From: Candidatus Halobonum tyrrellensis G22
GTDB lineage: Archaea; Halobacteriota; Halobacteria; Halobacteriales; Haloferacaceae
DNA length: 58,425 nt
Assembly (NCBI RefSeq): GCF_000495475.1
Contig: NZ_ASGZ01000012.1
Coordinates: forward strand, 1-58,425
Direction: 5' to 3'
Each line of letters begins with the position of its first letter. Position 1 is the stretch's first letter. Below are positions 34,285-44,965 of the stretch, piece after piece. The notes beneath the pieces were generated by a model. It did not search any database, had not been told where the DNA came from, and saw only the letters and a list, made by a program, of their open reading frames with translations. The position numbers were made by a program, and so were the translations under genes.

Positions 34285-34320
34285 CGCCCGCGACACTCCC
34301 AACGCCCGCGACACTCCCAA
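34285..34320. repeat. Two tandem 18-bp repeats
   Basis: CGCCCGCGACACTCCCAA occurs twice head to tail (34285-34302, 34303-34320), with a third partial copy at 34321-34331. It lies between two minus-strand genes. Too short for a CRISPR unit and without spacers. Confidence 0.85.
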
Positions 34321-34347
34321 CGCCCGCGACGCCTGTGACGCCGGCCG

Positions 34348-34914
34348 CTACCCGTCGCCCTCGTCGTCGACGACGACGACGGCGCCATCCTCGACTTCGA
34401 CGTTGATCAGCGTCTTGACCTGGTAGTCGGTGTCGTCGAGCTTGTTCGGACCCGCCTTCTTGATCACCGCGACCACGTCGACCACGTCGGCGCCGATGTG
34501 GGTGAGCGCGTCGAGGATCGCCTCCATCGTCCCGCCCGTCGAGAGCACGTCGTCGAGTACGAGCACCCGGTCGCCCTCGAACACGTCGTTGATGTACATC
34601 TCCGACTCGGAGTAGCCCGTCTGCTGGGAGAGCGACACCTCGCCCTCCAGCCCGTACCCCCGCTTGCGGATCACGACCAGCGGGATGTCGGTCATCAGCG
34701 ACAGCGCCGTCGAGATGTGGATCCCCATCGCCGCGGGCGTGACGATCTTGTCCACGTCCTCGATCTCCGCCTTCCGGATGATCCGGACGGCGATCTCCCG
34801 GAGCAGGTCGGGTTCGAGCATCGGGACGCCGTCGCTGATCGGGTGGACGAAGTACTGGTACTCTCCCTTCTCGATGATGGGCGCGTCGAGCAGGGACTGC
34901 CGCAGTTGGTCCAT
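34348..34914 (-). CDS. hpt: Hypoxanthine/guanine phosphoribosyltransferase
   Basis: Purine salvage: hypoxanthine or guanine plus PRPP to IMP or GMP. 188 aa archaeal HptA-type PRTase: [47 protein letters not shown] and the PRPP loop [16 protein letters not shown]. Adenine PRTase is the close alternative, but the N-terminal pattern is that of haloarchaeal Hpt. CATCTTTTACC about 30 bp upstream on its strand is the promoter. Confidence 0.9.
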   Translation of the reverse strand: MDQLRQSLLDAPIIEKGEYQYFVHPISDGVPMLEPDLLREIAVRIIRKAEIEDVDKIVTPAAMGIHISTALSLMTDIPLVVIRKRGYGLEGEVSLSQQTGYSESEMYINDVFEGDRVLVLDDVLSTGGTMEAILDALTHIGADVVDVVAVIKKAGPNKLDDTDYQVKTLINVEVEDGAVVVVDDEGDG

Positions 34915-35133
34915 GTCGCCGGTACTTCGACCGCCCGGTAAAAGATGGCGGATCGCCGGCCGCCCGGCGGCGGCCCCTCGCCGCCCGGGCGCACGCGCTT
35001 CGGGACGCGAACCGGATCTAAAAGATAAAGTCGTCTCTCGGATCGACAGCGAGCCGCGTTTGAGCTGACGATCTCGTTACTCCCCGTGGTCGGTTTGACA
35101 ACACCTAAGTCGGGGACACCCCACCCCTTCGGT

Positions 35134-37572
35134 GTGCTCGAAACCGTTCTCGCCGTCGTCTTTCTGCCGTTCGTGGGGGCGGCGCTCACCCCGCTCGTCT
35201 ACCGAGCGTTGGGCGAGCGCACCGCCTACTACGCGGCGGCGGTCGCGGCGGTCTGTCTCGCGCTCGTCGCCCGCCTGTACGCGACGGGCGCACACGGCGT
35301 CGCCCGCGTCGAGTGGGTGCCCTCGTTGGGCGTCTCGCTCGCCTTCTACGTCGACGGGCTGGCGCTGTTGATCGCGTTTCTCGCCTCGGGGGTCGGCGTC
35401 CTCATCCTCACGTACTCGGGGGGGTACATGCACGGCGAACCCGGCCAGGCGAAGTACTACGCCACGCTGTTGGCGTTCATGGGGTCGATGCTCGGGGTCG
35501 CGCTCGCGGGCGACCTGTTCGCGCTGTTCACCTTCTGGGAGCTGACGAGCCTCTCGTCGTTCGTGCTCATCGGCCACTACACGACCGACGAGTCGTCGCA
35601 GTACGCCGCCCGCAAGTCGATGCTGATCACCGTCTCCGGCGGGCTGTTCATGCTCGTCGGCTTCCTCGCGCTCTCGTGGGCCGGCGGCACCACCCTGATC
35701 GCCGGCGACGGCTCGCTGCTCGCGAACGCCGATGCGACCGTCGAGACGCTCCGGACCGCCGGGCTGTTCCTCCCGACGCTGCTGCTCGTCGGCCTGGGGG
35801 CGGCCACCAAGTCCGCGCAGGTCCCCTTCCACGTCTGGCTGCCCAACGCGATGGAGGCGCCCACGCCCGTCTCGGCGTTCCTCCACTCGGCGACGATGGT
35901 GAAAGCCGGCGTCTATCTCGTCGGCCGGTTCCGGCCGTTCTTCCTCGCGCCGTTCGACTCCGGCGACCACGGCGAGGGGGAGGCGGCCGCCGAGGCCGCC
36001 GCCGCGGCGGCGAGCGCCCTGCCCGCGTGGACGTGGGTGCTCGTGACGCTCGGGCTACTCACGATGACCGTCACCGCGATACTCGCGGTCGGTGCGACCG
36101 ACATCAAGGAACTGCTGGCGTACTCGACCGCCTCCCACCTCGGGCTGATCGTCGCCGGCTTCGGCGCGGCGAACACCTACGGCGCCGAGACCGGCGCGTT
36201 CCACATCCTCAACCACGCGTCGTTCAAGGCGACGCTGTTTCTCGTCGCCGGAATCATATCCCACGAGGCGGGAACCCGCGACATCTCCTCGCTCGGGGGG
36301 CTGCGACACGACCTCCCGGTGACGGCGGTGCTCGCGGGGCTGGCGTCGCTGTCGATGGCGGGTATCCCGCCGTTCAACGGATTCTACTCAAAGGAACTGC
36401 TGTTCGAGTCGATGTGGTATCTCGGCGAGGAGTTCGGCGGGCTGACGTGGCTGTTCCCGGCCGTTGCGGTGTTCGGCTCGGTGTTCACGTTCCTCTACTC
36501 GATCAAGTTCCTCTCGCTGTTCCTCGGCGACCGCCGGCCGTCGCTCGGCGAGGTCCACCGCCCGCCGGTCGCGATGCTCGCGCCGCCCGCGGTTCTCGGT
36601 GTCGCCGTGGCGGTCATCAGCGCGGTGCCGAACGTCGCCATCGACGCCATCGTCGGCGACGTGTACGCCAGCGCGGCCGTCGGCGAGGCCCACTCCTTCT
36701 CGGTCCACCTGCCGACCGAACTCTCGCCGTACGTGCTCATGAGCGCCATCACCATCGGGGTCGGCGCGCTGCTGTGGCCCCAGTACGACCGGATCCACGA
36801 CGGGATCCGGAGCCTGCTCCGCGGGCCGGTCCGCGCCAACTGGTGGTACGACAACGGCGTCGAGGGGCTGACCGCGGGGTCGAAGTCGGTCGTCCCGCGC
36901 GTACAGACGGGGCTACTCCGGACGTACGCCGCGTGGGCGCTCGCCGGCACGGCGGCGCTCGCGCTCGGCGCGTACCTCGCCGCGGGCGTCGGTCTCCCCG
37001 CGGTGGAACTCGCGGAGGGAACGACCGTCGCCGTGGTGCTCGTGTTGGGAGTCGCGCTCGTGGGTGCGGCCGCGGTGACGGTCGCCCCCTCCCACGTCGC
37101 CGGCGTGCTCACCCTCTCCATCCTCGGGTTCATGGTCGCCATCTTCTACATCCTCGCGGACGCGCCCGACCTCGCGTTGACCCAGTTGGTGGTCGAGACG
37201 CTCGTGCTCGTCATCTTCCTCCTGGTGCTCGACAGGCTCCCGGCGTACTACGGCAGTCCCGAGCGGCTGGTCGCGGCCCGCGACGCCGTCCTCTCGGTCG
37301 CGGTCGGGGGGACGGTGTTCCTCACCGTCCTGCTCGCCACCGCGGGGTCGCCCGACAGCATCGCGACGCGGCTGGTCGAACTCGCGGGGCTACCGCCCGG
37401 CGAGCACCACGCCCCGGTGTTCTTCGACTACGGCGGCGGGGCGAACATCGTCAACGTGATTCTGGTGGACCTCAGAGCGATGGACACGATGGGGGAGATA
37501 TCCGTCGTCGCCATGGCGGCGCTGTCGGTGCTCACGCTGATCCGGATGCGTAGCCGGGGGGAAGCGCGGTGA
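35134..37572 (+). CDS. mnhA: Mrp Na+/H+ antiporter subunit A
   Basis: 812 aa proton-channel subunit of the Mrp complex, related to complex I NuoL. The core of about 14 helices carries the conserved ELTSLSSFVLIGHY, HVWLPNAMEAPTPVSAFLHSATMVKAGVYL and HILNHASFKATLFLVAG. The C-terminal 200 residues contain the MbhD-like DUF4040 segment (GFMVAIFYILADAPDLALTQLVVETL) and an MbhE/MrpB-like part ending MGEISVVAMAALSVLTLIRMRS. GTG 35134 is preferred to GTG 35086 because AACACCTAAGT at about 35100-35110 would place the promoter right for it. First of seven overlapping mnh genes. Confidence 0.93.
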   Translation: MLETVLAVVFLPFVGAALTPLVYRALGERTAYYAAAVAAVCLALVARLYATGAHGVARVEWVPSLGVSLAFYVDGLALLIAFLASGVGVLILTYSGGYMHGEPGQAKYYATLLAFMGSMLGVALAGDLFALFTFWELTSLSSFVLIGHYTTDESSQYAARKSMLITVSGGLFMLVGFLALSWAGGTTLIAGDGSLLANADATVETLRTAGLFLPTLLLVGLGAATKSAQVPFHVWLPNAMEAPTPVSAFLHSATMVKAGVYLVGRFRPFFLAPFDSGDHGEGEAAAEAAAAAASALPAWTWVLVTLGLLTMTVTAILAVGATDIKELLAYSTASHLGLIVAGFGAANTYGAETGAFHILNHASFKATLFLVAGIISHEAGTRDISSLGGLRHDLPVTAVLAGLASLSMAGIPPFNGFYSKELLFESMWYLGEEFGGLTWLFPAVAVFGSVFTFLYSIKFLSLFLGDRRPSLGEVHRPPVAMLAPPAVLGVAVAVISAVPNVAIDAIVGDVYASAAVGEAHSFSVHLPTELSPYVLMSAITIGVGALLWPQYDRIHDGIRSLLRGPVRANWWYDNGVEGLTAGSKSVVPRVQTGLLRTYAAWALAGTAALALGAYLAAGVGLPAVELAEGTTVAVVLVLGVALVGAAAVTVAPSHVAGVLTLSILGFMVAIFYILADAPDLALTQLVVETLVLVIFLLVLDRLPAYYGSPERLVAARDAVLSVAVGGTVFLTVLLATAGSPDSIATRLVELAGLPPGEHHAPVFFDYGGGANIVNVILVDLRAMDTMGEISVVAMAALSVLTLIRMRSRGEAR

Positions 37573-38102
37573 GCGGCGCCGACGCGGGAGCGGGGACCGC
37601 CGAGGACGCGCCCGACGCCGAGTCGGGGCCCAGCCTGGGCTACGAGCGCCACACCACCGTCATCGCGCGGACGGTCGTCCGGGTGACCGTCCCGATCATC
37701 CTGCTCACGGCGGTCGCGCTCCTCCTCCAGGGACACAACCAGCCCGGCGGCGGGTTCATCGGCGCGGTGTTGACCGCGACGGCGTTCGTCCTGGTGTACG
37801 TCGTCTTCGGCCAGGCGTACCTCCAGTCGGACCTGCTCGGTCTCGACACCGCCGACGACACCCACCGCGCGGTCGAGTACTACCGGTGGCTGTTCACCGC
37901 CGGACTGGTGGTGGCGCTCGCGAGCGGTCTCGTCCCGCTCGCCTTCGGCTTCCCGTTCCTCACGCAGGCGGTGGCGATGCTGGAGGGGCTGCCGCTGTAC
38001 GGCCACATGGAGGTGGCCTCCGCGTTCGCATTCGACCTCGGCGTCTACTTCACCGTCGTCGGGGGGCTGCTCACGGTGCTCGGGGAGGTGGGGACCGAGT
38101 GA
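37569..38102 (+). CDS. mnhB: Mrp antiporter subunit B
   Basis: 177 aa: acidic N-terminal tail of about 25 residues, then four helices with the family block HNQPGGGFIGAVLTATAFVLVYV. Overlaps mnhA by GTGA and mnhC by GTGA, implying tight stoichiometric translation. Confidence 0.9.
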   Translation: MSGADAGAGTAEDAPDAESGPSLGYERHTTVIARTVVRVTVPIILLTAVALLLQGHNQPGGGFIGAVLTATAFVLVYVVFGQAYLQSDLLGLDTADDTHRAVEYYRWLFTAGLVVALASGLVPLAFGFPFLTQAVAMLEGLPLYGHMEVASAFAFDLGVYFTVVGGLLTVLGEVGTE

Positions 38103-38497
38103 CCCAGTGGATACTCGCGGGCGTGCTCGGCGTGCTGTTCACGCTGGGGACGTATCTCGTGCTCCGCCGCGACGTGGTGCGGGTGGTGTGGGGCGTCACC
38201 ATCATCTCCCAGTCCGCGAACGTCTACCTCGTCACGATGGGGGGGCTGGCGGGCGTCGCGCCCATCGGCCGCTTCGGCGAGGAGGGCGCGGCGACCCCGA
38301 CCGACCCGCTGGTGCAGGCGCTGGTGCTGACCGCCATCGTCATCGGGTTCGGGACGACCGCGCTCGCGCTCGTGCTCACCTACCGGGTGTACGAGGAGCA
38401 CGGCACCATCGACGTGTACGACCTCGGGCGGGGGCTGGTCGACGGTGCCGACGACGCGGACCGGGACCGCGGCCCCGTCGAGGGGGGTGAGCGGTAG
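38099..38497 (+). CDS. mnhC: Mrp antiporter subunit C
   Basis: 132 aa NuoK-like subunit with three helices. The start is GTG 38099 overlapping the mnhB stop. Key segments: GTYLVLRRDVVRVVWGVTIISQSANVYLV and TDPLVQALVLTAIVIGFGTTALALVL, which hold the membrane Glu-free NuoK-type core of MrpC. Ends in a charged tail. Confidence 0.9.
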   Translation: MTQWILAGVLGVLFTLGTYLVLRRDVVRVVWGVTIISQSANVYLVTMGGLAGVAPIGRFGEEGAATPTDPLVQALVLTAIVIGFGTTALALVLTYRVYEEHGTIDVYDLGRGLVDGADDADRDRGPVEGGER

Positions 38498-40206
38498 TGG
38501 CGAGTCCGGTCGTCGTCGCCCCCATCCTGGTCGCGCTCGCGACCGCCGTCCTCACGCTCGTGACCCGCTTCGACGCGCGCGCCCAGCGGGCGACGAGCGT
38601 GCTCGGCGGCGTCGCGTACTTCGCGGTCGTCGCGGTGCTGTTCGACCGCGTGGTGCTGTCGGGGCCGACGGTCGTCCCCTACTACGTCTCCAACTGGCCG
38701 GCGCCGTACGGCATCACGCTGGTCGCCGACGCGCTGTCGGCGTTCATGCTCGGGCTGGCGGCGGTCGTCGGTCTCGCGGCCGTCGTCTTCGGGTCGACGT
38801 ACGTCGACGAGTTCGGTCAGCGGCTGTCGTACCACCCCCTCTTTCACTTCATGATGGCGGGCGTCTCCGGCGCGTTCCTCACGGGCGACCTGTTCAACCT
38901 GTTCGTCTGGTTCGAGGTGATGTTGATGTCGAGTTACGTGCTCGTCCTCTTCTACTCCGGCCGCGAGCACACCCGCGCCGCGCTCAACTACGTCGTGTTG
39001 AACCTGCTCGCGTCGGCTGTGATGCTCGTCGCCATCGGCGGGCTGTACGCGACGACGGGCACGCTCAACATGGCGGATATGGCCCGGCGGCTGGCCGACC
39101 CCGCGGCGTACGGCGTCGAACTCGCGCCGACGCTCGGGCTGGCGTCGCTCCTCCTGGCCGTGTTCGCGCTCAAGGCGGGCGTCGTCCCGTTCCACTTCTG
39201 GGTGCCCGCGGCCTACCGCGCGGCGCCCGCGCCCGTGACGGCGGTGCTCGCGGGCGTGGTGAAGAAGGTGGGCGTGTACGCCATCATCCGGCTGTTCTTC
39301 ACGGTGTTCGCGGGCGGTGCGTACGCCAACACCGCGACGTTCGCGTACGTCGGACCCATCCTGGCGCTGATGGCGGGCGCGTCCATCGTCTACGGCGGGG
39401 TGGGCGCGGTCGGTCGCGACGACGTCGACGGGCTGTTGGCCTTCTCCAGCGTCGGGCAGGTTGGGTTCATCGTCCTGCCGCTCGGGGTGGGGATGGCCGC
39501 CCCCGACCTGACGGTGGCGTTCGCGGGCGCCGAGCGCACGCTCGCGGCGCTCGGCGTCGCGGCGGCGCTCGTGTACGCGTTCAACCACGCGCTCGCGAAG
39601 TCGCTGCTGTTTCTCGCCTCGGGGACGCTCCACGCCACGGTCGGGACGACCCGGCTCGACCGCCTGGGCGGGCTGGCCGCGCGCACGCCGCTCGTGGCGG
39701 CGTCGTTCCTGCTCGGGGGGCTGTCGCTGATCGGCGTGCCGCCGCTGGTCGGCTTCTTCGGCAAACTGCTGGTGTTCCGGACCGCGACCGAGGCGATGGC
39801 GGGCGGGACGCCCGGCGCGGGGGTGGCGCTCGCCGTCGCGCTCGGGGGGGCGGTGCTCACCATCGCGTACGTGACGCGCGCGTGGAATGCCGTCTTCTGG
39901 GGTGAACCCTCCGAGACGGTCCGGACGGTGCTCCCCGAGCGGTGGCGCGGCGTCGGTGCGGGCGGCGACGCGGCGACCGACGGCGGGACCAACGGGGGCG
40001 GAAGCGACGCCACCGACCGTGCGCTCGCGGTCCAGGTGACGACGCTGGTCGCGCTCGCGCTGTGTATCGTCGGCTTCGGCGTCGGCGTCGAGTTCGTCGT
40101 CGACGCGGCTGCACACGCCGCCCACGCCGCGACCGACACGCAGGGGTACGTCTCGGCCGTGTTCGACCCCGCCACCCAGCCCGGCGGCGAGGGGGGTGGG
40201 CACTGA
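38497..40206 (+). CDS. mnhD: Mrp antiporter subunit D
   Basis: 569 aa NuoM/N-like proton-channel subunit. Motifs: NLFVWFEVMLMSSYVLVLFY with the channel Glu, KAGVVPFHFWVPAAYRAAPAPVTAVLAGVVKKVGVY, and FNHALAKSLLFLASG. About 14 helices. An Asn/Gly/Asp-rich loop at about residues 480-510 is a halophile insertion. One-base overlap with mnhC and with mnhE (TGATG). Confidence 0.93.
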   Translation: MASPVVVAPILVALATAVLTLVTRFDARAQRATSVLGGVAYFAVVAVLFDRVVLSGPTVVPYYVSNWPAPYGITLVADALSAFMLGLAAVVGLAAVVFGSTYVDEFGQRLSYHPLFHFMMAGVSGAFLTGDLFNLFVWFEVMLMSSYVLVLFYSGREHTRAALNYVVLNLLASAVMLVAIGGLYATTGTLNMADMARRLADPAAYGVELAPTLGLASLLLAVFALKAGVVPFHFWVPAAYRAAPAPVTAVLAGVVKKVGVYAIIRLFFTVFAGGAYANTATFAYVGPILALMAGASIVYGGVGAVGRDDVDGLLAFSSVGQVGFIVLPLGVGMAAPDLTVAFAGAERTLAALGVAAALVYAFNHALAKSLLFLASGTLHATVGTTRLDRLGGLAARTPLVAASFLLGGLSLIGVPPLVGFFGKLLVFRTATEAMAGGTPGAGVALAVALGGAVLTIAYVTRAWNAVFWGEPSETVRTVLPERWRGVGAGGDAATDGGTNGGGSDATDRALAVQVTTLVALALCIVGFGVGVEFVVDAAAHAAHAATDTQGYVSAVFDPATQPGGEGGGH

Positions 40207-40787
40207 TGCGCCGCTGGGTCGTCAACGCGCTGACGTTCACCGTCCTCTGGCTGTTCGTCAGGGGCGTCCCGCTGTTGCCGCCGGAGACGGGACTCGTCCG
40301 TATCGCCGAGGAGGGACTGATCGGACTCGCCGTGAGCGTCCCGGTGGCGTACGGCCTCCGCAACTTCTACCGCGGGCCGCCGACCGCCCGGACGCTCCGC
40401 GTCGCGCCGTACGCCGTCCTCTACGCGTTCGCGTTCCTCAAGGAACTGCTGGTCGCCAACCTCGACGTCGCGCGCATCGTCATCGCGCCGTCGCTCCCCA
40501 TCGACCCGGCGGTGGTCGAAGTGCCGCTGCGGGTCCGCTCGGACGTCGCGGTGACGACCATCGCCAACAGCATCACGCTCACGCCCGGCACCCTCACCAT
40601 GGATTACGACGACGACGCCAACAGCCTCTACGTCCACAGCATCAACGGCGAAGACATCCTCGACACCATCCGCACGTGGGAGGACTACGCGCTCGTCATC
40701 TTCAACGAGGAACTGAAACCCGGCGACCCCGTCCCCGACCGGGTGGAGGCGAACGGCGACGGGGAGGGAGGTGGGACCGATGAGTAG
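40206..40787 (+). CDS. mnhE: Mrp antiporter subunit E
   Basis: 193 aa: two to three N-terminal helices (FTVLWLFVRG, IGLAVSVPVAYGL, PYAVLYAFAFLKELLVANL) and a cytoplasmic C-terminal domain with TTIANSITLTPGTLTMDY, the MrpE signature. Translationally coupled to mnhD and mnhF. Confidence 0.92.
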   Translation: MRRWVVNALTFTVLWLFVRGVPLLPPETGLVRIAEEGLIGLAVSVPVAYGLRNFYRGPPTARTLRVAPYAVLYAFAFLKELLVANLDVARIVIAPSLPIDPAVVEVPLRVRSDVAVTTIANSITLTPGTLTMDYDDDANSLYVHSINGEDILDTIRTWEDYALVIFNEELKPGDPVPDRVEANGDGEGGGTDE

Positions 40788-41094
40788 CGCGGGTCCCGTC
40801 GTGGACGCGCTGCCGACGGTGCTGTCGGGCGCGCTCGCGCTGTCGGCGCTGTTGACGCTCGCGGTCGGCTACCGGGTGATCCGCGGCCCGACGACGCCCG
40901 ACCGGGTGGTCGCGTTGGACGTCATCGGGACGAACGTCGTCGCCATCGCGCTGGTGTTCGCCGTGCTCCGCGCCACCGACTCCGGCGGGAACGGCGGCAT
41001 CTTCGTCGACGTGAGCCTCGTGCTCGCCATCATCGGGTTCATCAGCACCGTCACCGTCGCTCGGTACGTCACCGAGGGGGACATCATCGAATGA
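40780..41094 (+). CDS. mnhF: Mrp antiporter subunit F
   Basis: 104 aa from ATG 40780, inside the end of mnhE. Three helices with the family blocks GYRVIRGPTTPDRVVALDVIGTN and VSLVLAIIGFISTVTVARY. Overlaps mnhG by ATGA. Confidence 0.92.
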   Translation: MSSAGPVVDALPTVLSGALALSALLTLAVGYRVIRGPTTPDRVVALDVIGTNVVAIALVFAVLRATDSGGNGGIFVDVSLVLAIIGFISTVTVARYVTEGDIIE

Positions 41095-41501
41095 CCGGAG
41101 TCGACCCGGTCCTGCTCGCGGCCGCGGGCGGCGGCGCGGGACCAGTCGGACCGGTCCGCGCGGCGCTCGTCATCGCGCTGACGGTCGTGGGGCTGTTCTT
41201 CCTCACCATCGGGACGGTCGGGCTACTCCGGCTGCCGAACGTGTACAACCGCCTGCACGCCACCTCGAAGGCGACGACGCTGGGCGCGTCGGGTAACGCG
41301 CTCGCGGCGTGGGTGTACTTCGGTCCCGGCGGCAACGGGCTGAAGGCGCTCGTGACCATCGCGTTCCTGTTCCTCACGGCGCCGACCGGCGGGCACATGA
41401 TCTCGCGGGCGGCCCAGCGGATGGGCGTCGAGTTCGAGGCGGGCGTCACCTGGCCGGGGACGACGGGGTCGCGGCCGGACGACCCCGCGGACGACGACTG
41501 A
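41091..41501 (+). CDS. mnhG: Mrp antiporter subunit G
   Basis: 136 aa: three helices, with GTVGLLRLPNVYNRLHATSKATTLG and TAPTGGHMISRAA, diagnostic of MrpG/MnhG. Last gene of the operon; the acidic tail ends 13 bp before the convergent coaBC stop. Confidence 0.92.
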   Translation: MTGVDPVLLAAAGGGAGPVGPVRAALVIALTVVGLFFLTIGTVGLLRLPNVYNRLHATSKATTLGASGNALAAWVYFGPGGNGLKALVTIAFLFLTAPTGGHMISRAAQRMGVEFEAGVTWPGTTGSRPDDPADDD

Positions 41502-41514
41502 CGGGGTGGCCGGG

Positions 41515-42678
41515 TCACAACTCGGCGGCCAACTCCTCGGCCACGCGGACCCCGAGTCCGAGTTTCGACCCCTCGTACTCGGCGACGGAGTCGGCGCGGA
41601 CCACGAGCGCCCGCGTCCCCGCCTCGCCCATCACGCCCGCGTCGTTGCCGACGACGAACGCCAGTCCCGCGCGGTCGAGCGTCGCCCGCGCGCGGTCGAC
41701 GAGCGCGTCGTCGTCGCCCTCGCTTTCGGCTTTGAACCCGACCATCGCGAGGTCGGGGTACGCCTCGCGGACGGTGTCGAGCAGTTTCGGGGTGGGTTCG
41801 AGTTCGAGCGTCAGCGACTCCGCGCCCGACCGGATCTTCTCGTCGCTCGCCGCGACCGTGTAGTCCGATATCGCCGCGGCCGACACCAGCGCGTCGGCGC
41901 CCGCGCAGGCGTCGACGGCGGCGTCGGTCATCTCGGCGGCCGACTCCACCCGCCGGCCGTCGGCGTACGGCACGTCGGGCCCGTCGTGGAGTAGCGTCAC
42001 GTCCGCGCCCGCGGCGCGACACGCGCGGGCGACCGCCCGGCCCGTCCGGCCCGACGCCCGGTTGGTCAACACGCGTATCGGGTCGACCCGCTCGCTCGTC
42101 GCGCCCGACGTGACGACCACCCGCCGCCCGTCCAGGGGGCAATCACCCGCCGCGCGCGCCGTCTCCGTCACGATGGCCCCCTCGGAGGCGACCTTGGCCT
42201 TCCCCTCCTCGATCCGCGGGTCGACGAAGCGGACGCCCCACGACTCCACCCGGTCGAACGCGTCCGACACGCCGGGGTGGTCGTACATCGGCTCGTGCAT
42301 CGCCGGCGCGACTACGACCGGCACGCCCGCCCCGAGCGCGGTGGTCGCGCAGGTCGTCACGGGCGTGTCGTCGACGGCGGCGGCGACCTTCCCCACCGTG
42401 TTCGCGGTGGCGGGCGCGAGCAACAGCACGTCCGCCCAGCCGTCGCGGCCGCACAGTTCGACGTGTTCGACCCGGCCGGTGAGTTCGGTCACCACGTCGT
42501 GGTCGGTCGCGAACTCGACCGCCCACGGGTGGACGATACCGCGGGCGGCGTCGGTCATCACCGCGCGGACGGACGCGCCGCGCCGCCGGAGTTCGTGGGC
42601 CAACTCGACGGTCGTGACCGCCGCGATACTGCCCGAGACGCCGAGCGCGACGTTCGCGCCCGCGAGGAGGTCGCTCAT
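41515..42678 (-). CDS. coaBC: Phosphopantothenoylcysteine decarboxylase / phosphopantothenate--cysteine ligase
   Basis: Bifunctional coenzyme A enzyme. 387 aa from ATG 42678. Residues 1 to about 180 are the FMN-binding CoaC half ([43 protein letters not shown]); about 190-387 are CoaB ([56 protein letters not shown]). Longer upstream in-frame sequence is a shadow of the ABC exporter. Convergent with mnhG. Confidence 0.94.
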   Translation of the reverse strand: MSDLLAGANVALGVSGSIAAVTTVELAHELRRRGASVRAVMTDAARGIVHPWAVEFATDHDVVTELTGRVEHVELCGRDGWADVLLLAPATANTVGKVAAAVDDTPVTTCATTALGAGVPVVVAPAMHEPMYDHPGVSDAFDRVESWGVRFVDPRIEEGKAKVASEGAIVTETARAAGDCPLDGRRVVVTSGATSERVDPIRVLTNRASGRTGRAVARACRAAGADVTLLHDGPDVPYADGRRVESAAEMTDAAVDACAGADALVSAAAISDYTVAASDEKIRSGAESLTLELEPTPKLLDTVREAYPDLAMVGFKAESEGDDDALVDRARATLDRAGLAFVVGNDAGVMGEAGTRALVVRADSVAEYEGSKLGLGVRVAEELAAEL

Positions 42679-42787
42679 GCCCGGAGTTTGCGGGGGAACG
42701 TGGTAAAAGTGAACCCCGGCGTCGCCACCGCCGTCCGCCGCCGCCCGGCGACGGGCGGGTCGCGGTCGACCGCCGCCGGGTCGCCGC

Positions 42788-44749
42788 TCAGTCGTCGTTC
42801 CCCGAGACGACCGTCTCGGCCTGTCGGGCGCGCGCCCGCTCGACGAACTCCTCGGGGAGCGACTCGATCTCGCCCGCCTGGACGCCCCAGAGCTTGGCGT
42901 ACAGGCCGTCCTCCGCGAGCAGGTCGTCGTGGGTGCCGCGTTCGACCACCTCGCCGTCCTCCAACACGATGATCCCGTCGGCGTCACGCACGGTCGACAG
43001 CCGGTGGGCGATGATGAACGTGGTGCGGTCGGCGGCCAGGGTGTCGAGCGACCGCTGGATCAGCATCTCCGTCTCCGTGTCGACCGACGACGTGGCCTCG
43101 TCGAGCACGAGGATCTCGGGGTCCTGGAGGACGGTCCGCGCGATGGAGAGCCGCTGGCGCTGGCCGCCCGACAGCTTCACGCCGCGCTCGCCGATCTGGG
43201 TGTCGTAGCCGTCGGGGAGGTTGGTGATGAACTCGTGCGCCTCGGCGGCGCGGGCGGCGTCGTGGACCGCCTCGTCGCTCGCGTCGAACCGGCCGTAGCG
43301 GACGTTCTCCGCGACCGAGCCGTCGAACAGGTAGGTGTCCTGCGAGACGTAGCCGATCGACCGCCGGAGGCTGCGGGCGGTCACGTCGCGCACGTCGTGG
43401 CCGTCGACGCGGACCGCCCCGTCGCTGACGTCGTACAGCCGGAGGAGCAACTTCAACAGCGTCGACTTCCCCGCGCCCGTCGGGCCGACGAGCGCGAGCG
43501 TGTTCCCGGGTTCGACCTCGAAGTTCACGTCCCGGATCACCGTCTCGGCGTCGCCCTCGACGCCCGCCGCGGCGTCCGTGCTCTCGGCGTACCGGAAGCT
43601 CACGCCGTCGTACTCGACGCGTCCGTCCACGTCGTCGAGTTCCACGGCGTCGGGCTCGTCGGTGACCCGCCGGGGGATGTCCTGTAACCCGAACACGCGC
43701 TCGCAGGAGGCTTTCGCGTTCTCGTACTGCGAGACGATGTTCGACACCTCCGCGAGCGGCGTGACGAACCGCTGGGAGAGCAGGATGAACGTGACGAACG
43801 CGCCAGCGGTCAACTCTCCCGAGAGCGGCCCCGGCGCGGCGCCGGTGATGAGCCAGAGACCGCCGACGACGAACGTGACGCCGAACGAGACGCCAGCGAG
43901 CAGTTCCATCCCCGGCCGGTAGACGTAGTTGAGCCGGAGCATCGCCAGCGTCTTCCGGAAGTAGTCGTAGGAGGTGTCCTCGACCCGTTCGGTCTCGTAC
44001 GTCTCCGTGCCGGTGGTCTTGACCAGTTCCATCCCGCCGACCGCGTTCTCCAGCCGGGTGTTGAGGTCGGCCACCGCCTCCCGTTGGGCGACGTACCGCG
44101 GCTCGACCGTCTTCATGAACCAGTAGGTGAACGCCACCATCACCGGGACGGCGACGAGCGTGACGAACGCGAGTTGGGCGTTCTCCAAGAAGAGGACGAC
44201 GCCGATGCCGAGCAGCATCACGCCGATGCGGACGGAGTTCTGGAGCGCGTCGTCGAGGAAGCGTTCGAGGTTGGTGGCGTCGTTGTTGAGCACCGACATC
44301 ACCTCGCCCGTCTGCTTGTCGTCGAAGAACCACATGTCCAGATCCTGCATCTTCGTGTACGAGTCGGTCCGGACCGCGTGCATCACGCGGTGGGCGAAGT
44401 TGTTGGCGGAGACGCCGTACACCCACGTGAGCACCGCGGTGACGAGGAACGACGCCACGATCAGCCCGACGGAGAACCAGAACTGTTCGATGTCGGGTGC
44501 GTTCGTCGGGAGGAGGCTCGCGGGGACCAGCGGCAGTTCGTACGCCTCGTCGCCGTCGAGCGCGCTGTCGATGGCCGCCCCGAGCACCACCGCCGGGAGC
44601 AGACTCGACACCCGGGCGACGACGTTGCCGACCATCCCGACCACCAGCCACGGCCACTCGTCGAGACCGTACTCCGTGAACAGCCGGTAGAGCGGCCGGT
44701 CGACCCGGTCGCGGTAGACGTCGAAGACGCTCTCCTCGTCGGCACTCAT
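42788..44749 (-). CDS. ABC-type exporter, fused permease and ATPase
   Basis: 653 aa half-transporter: six-helix ABC transmembrane domain (about residues 30-340) and a nucleotide-binding domain. Walker [10 protein letters not shown], signature [13 protein letters not shown], Walker [13 protein letters not shown], switch in [15 protein letters not shown]. Likely works as a homodimer exporting lipids or hydrophobic compounds; the substrate is unknown. GAACATAAGG on its strand about 25-35 bp upstream is the promoter. Confidence 0.93.
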   Translation of the reverse strand: MSADEESVFDVYRDRVDRPLYRLFTEYGLDEWPWLVVGMVGNVVARVSSLLPAVVLGAAIDSALDGDEAYELPLVPASLLPTNAPDIEQFWFSVGLIVASFLVTAVLTWVYGVSANNFAHRVMHAVRTDSYTKMQDLDMWFFDDKQTGEVMSVLNNDATNLERFLDDALQNSVRIGVMLLGIGVVLFLENAQLAFVTLVAVPVMVAFTYWFMKTVEPRYVAQREAVADLNTRLENAVGGMELVKTTGTETYETERVEDTSYDYFRKTLAMLRLNYVYRPGMELLAGVSFGVTFVVGGLWLITGAAPGPLSGELTAGAFVTFILLSQRFVTPLAEVSNIVSQYENAKASCERVFGLQDIPRRVTDEPDAVELDDVDGRVEYDGVSFRYAESTDAAAGVEGDAETVIRDVNFEVEPGNTLALVGPTGAGKSTLLKLLLRLYDVSDGAVRVDGHDVRDVTARSLRRSIGYVSQDTYLFDGSVAENVRYGRFDASDEAVHDAARAAEAHEFITNLPDGYDTQIGERGVKLSGGQRQRLSIARTVLQDPEILVLDEATSSVDTETEMLIQRSLDTLAADRTTFIIAHRLSTVRDADGIIVLEDGEVVERGTHDDLLAEDGLYAKLWGVQAGEIESLPEEFVERARARQAETVVSGNDD

Positions 44750-44965
44750 TCGTTACGATTCGAAACACGACGCGCGACCTTATGTTCCCCGGCTCGACGG
44801 GCGCGGACGCCCGGCGAACGGCACCGTCGGCCGGGAGGGCGGCCCCCGAGCGACCGGGGACTCGACGGACGACGCGAGCCACCAGTCGACCGACGCGCCC
44901 CCGACGCTACCACCGGCGATAACCGGACGGACGGACTTATCGACGGTCTCCCGCGAGGGGCGACC

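Noticed and set aside
34285-34331. Possible CRISPR
   Set aside because: Units of 18 bp adjoin directly with no spacers; no cas gene nearby.
38380-40203. 607-codon open frame on the minus strand
   Set aside because: Antisense to mnhD; only charged repeats, no recognisable fold.
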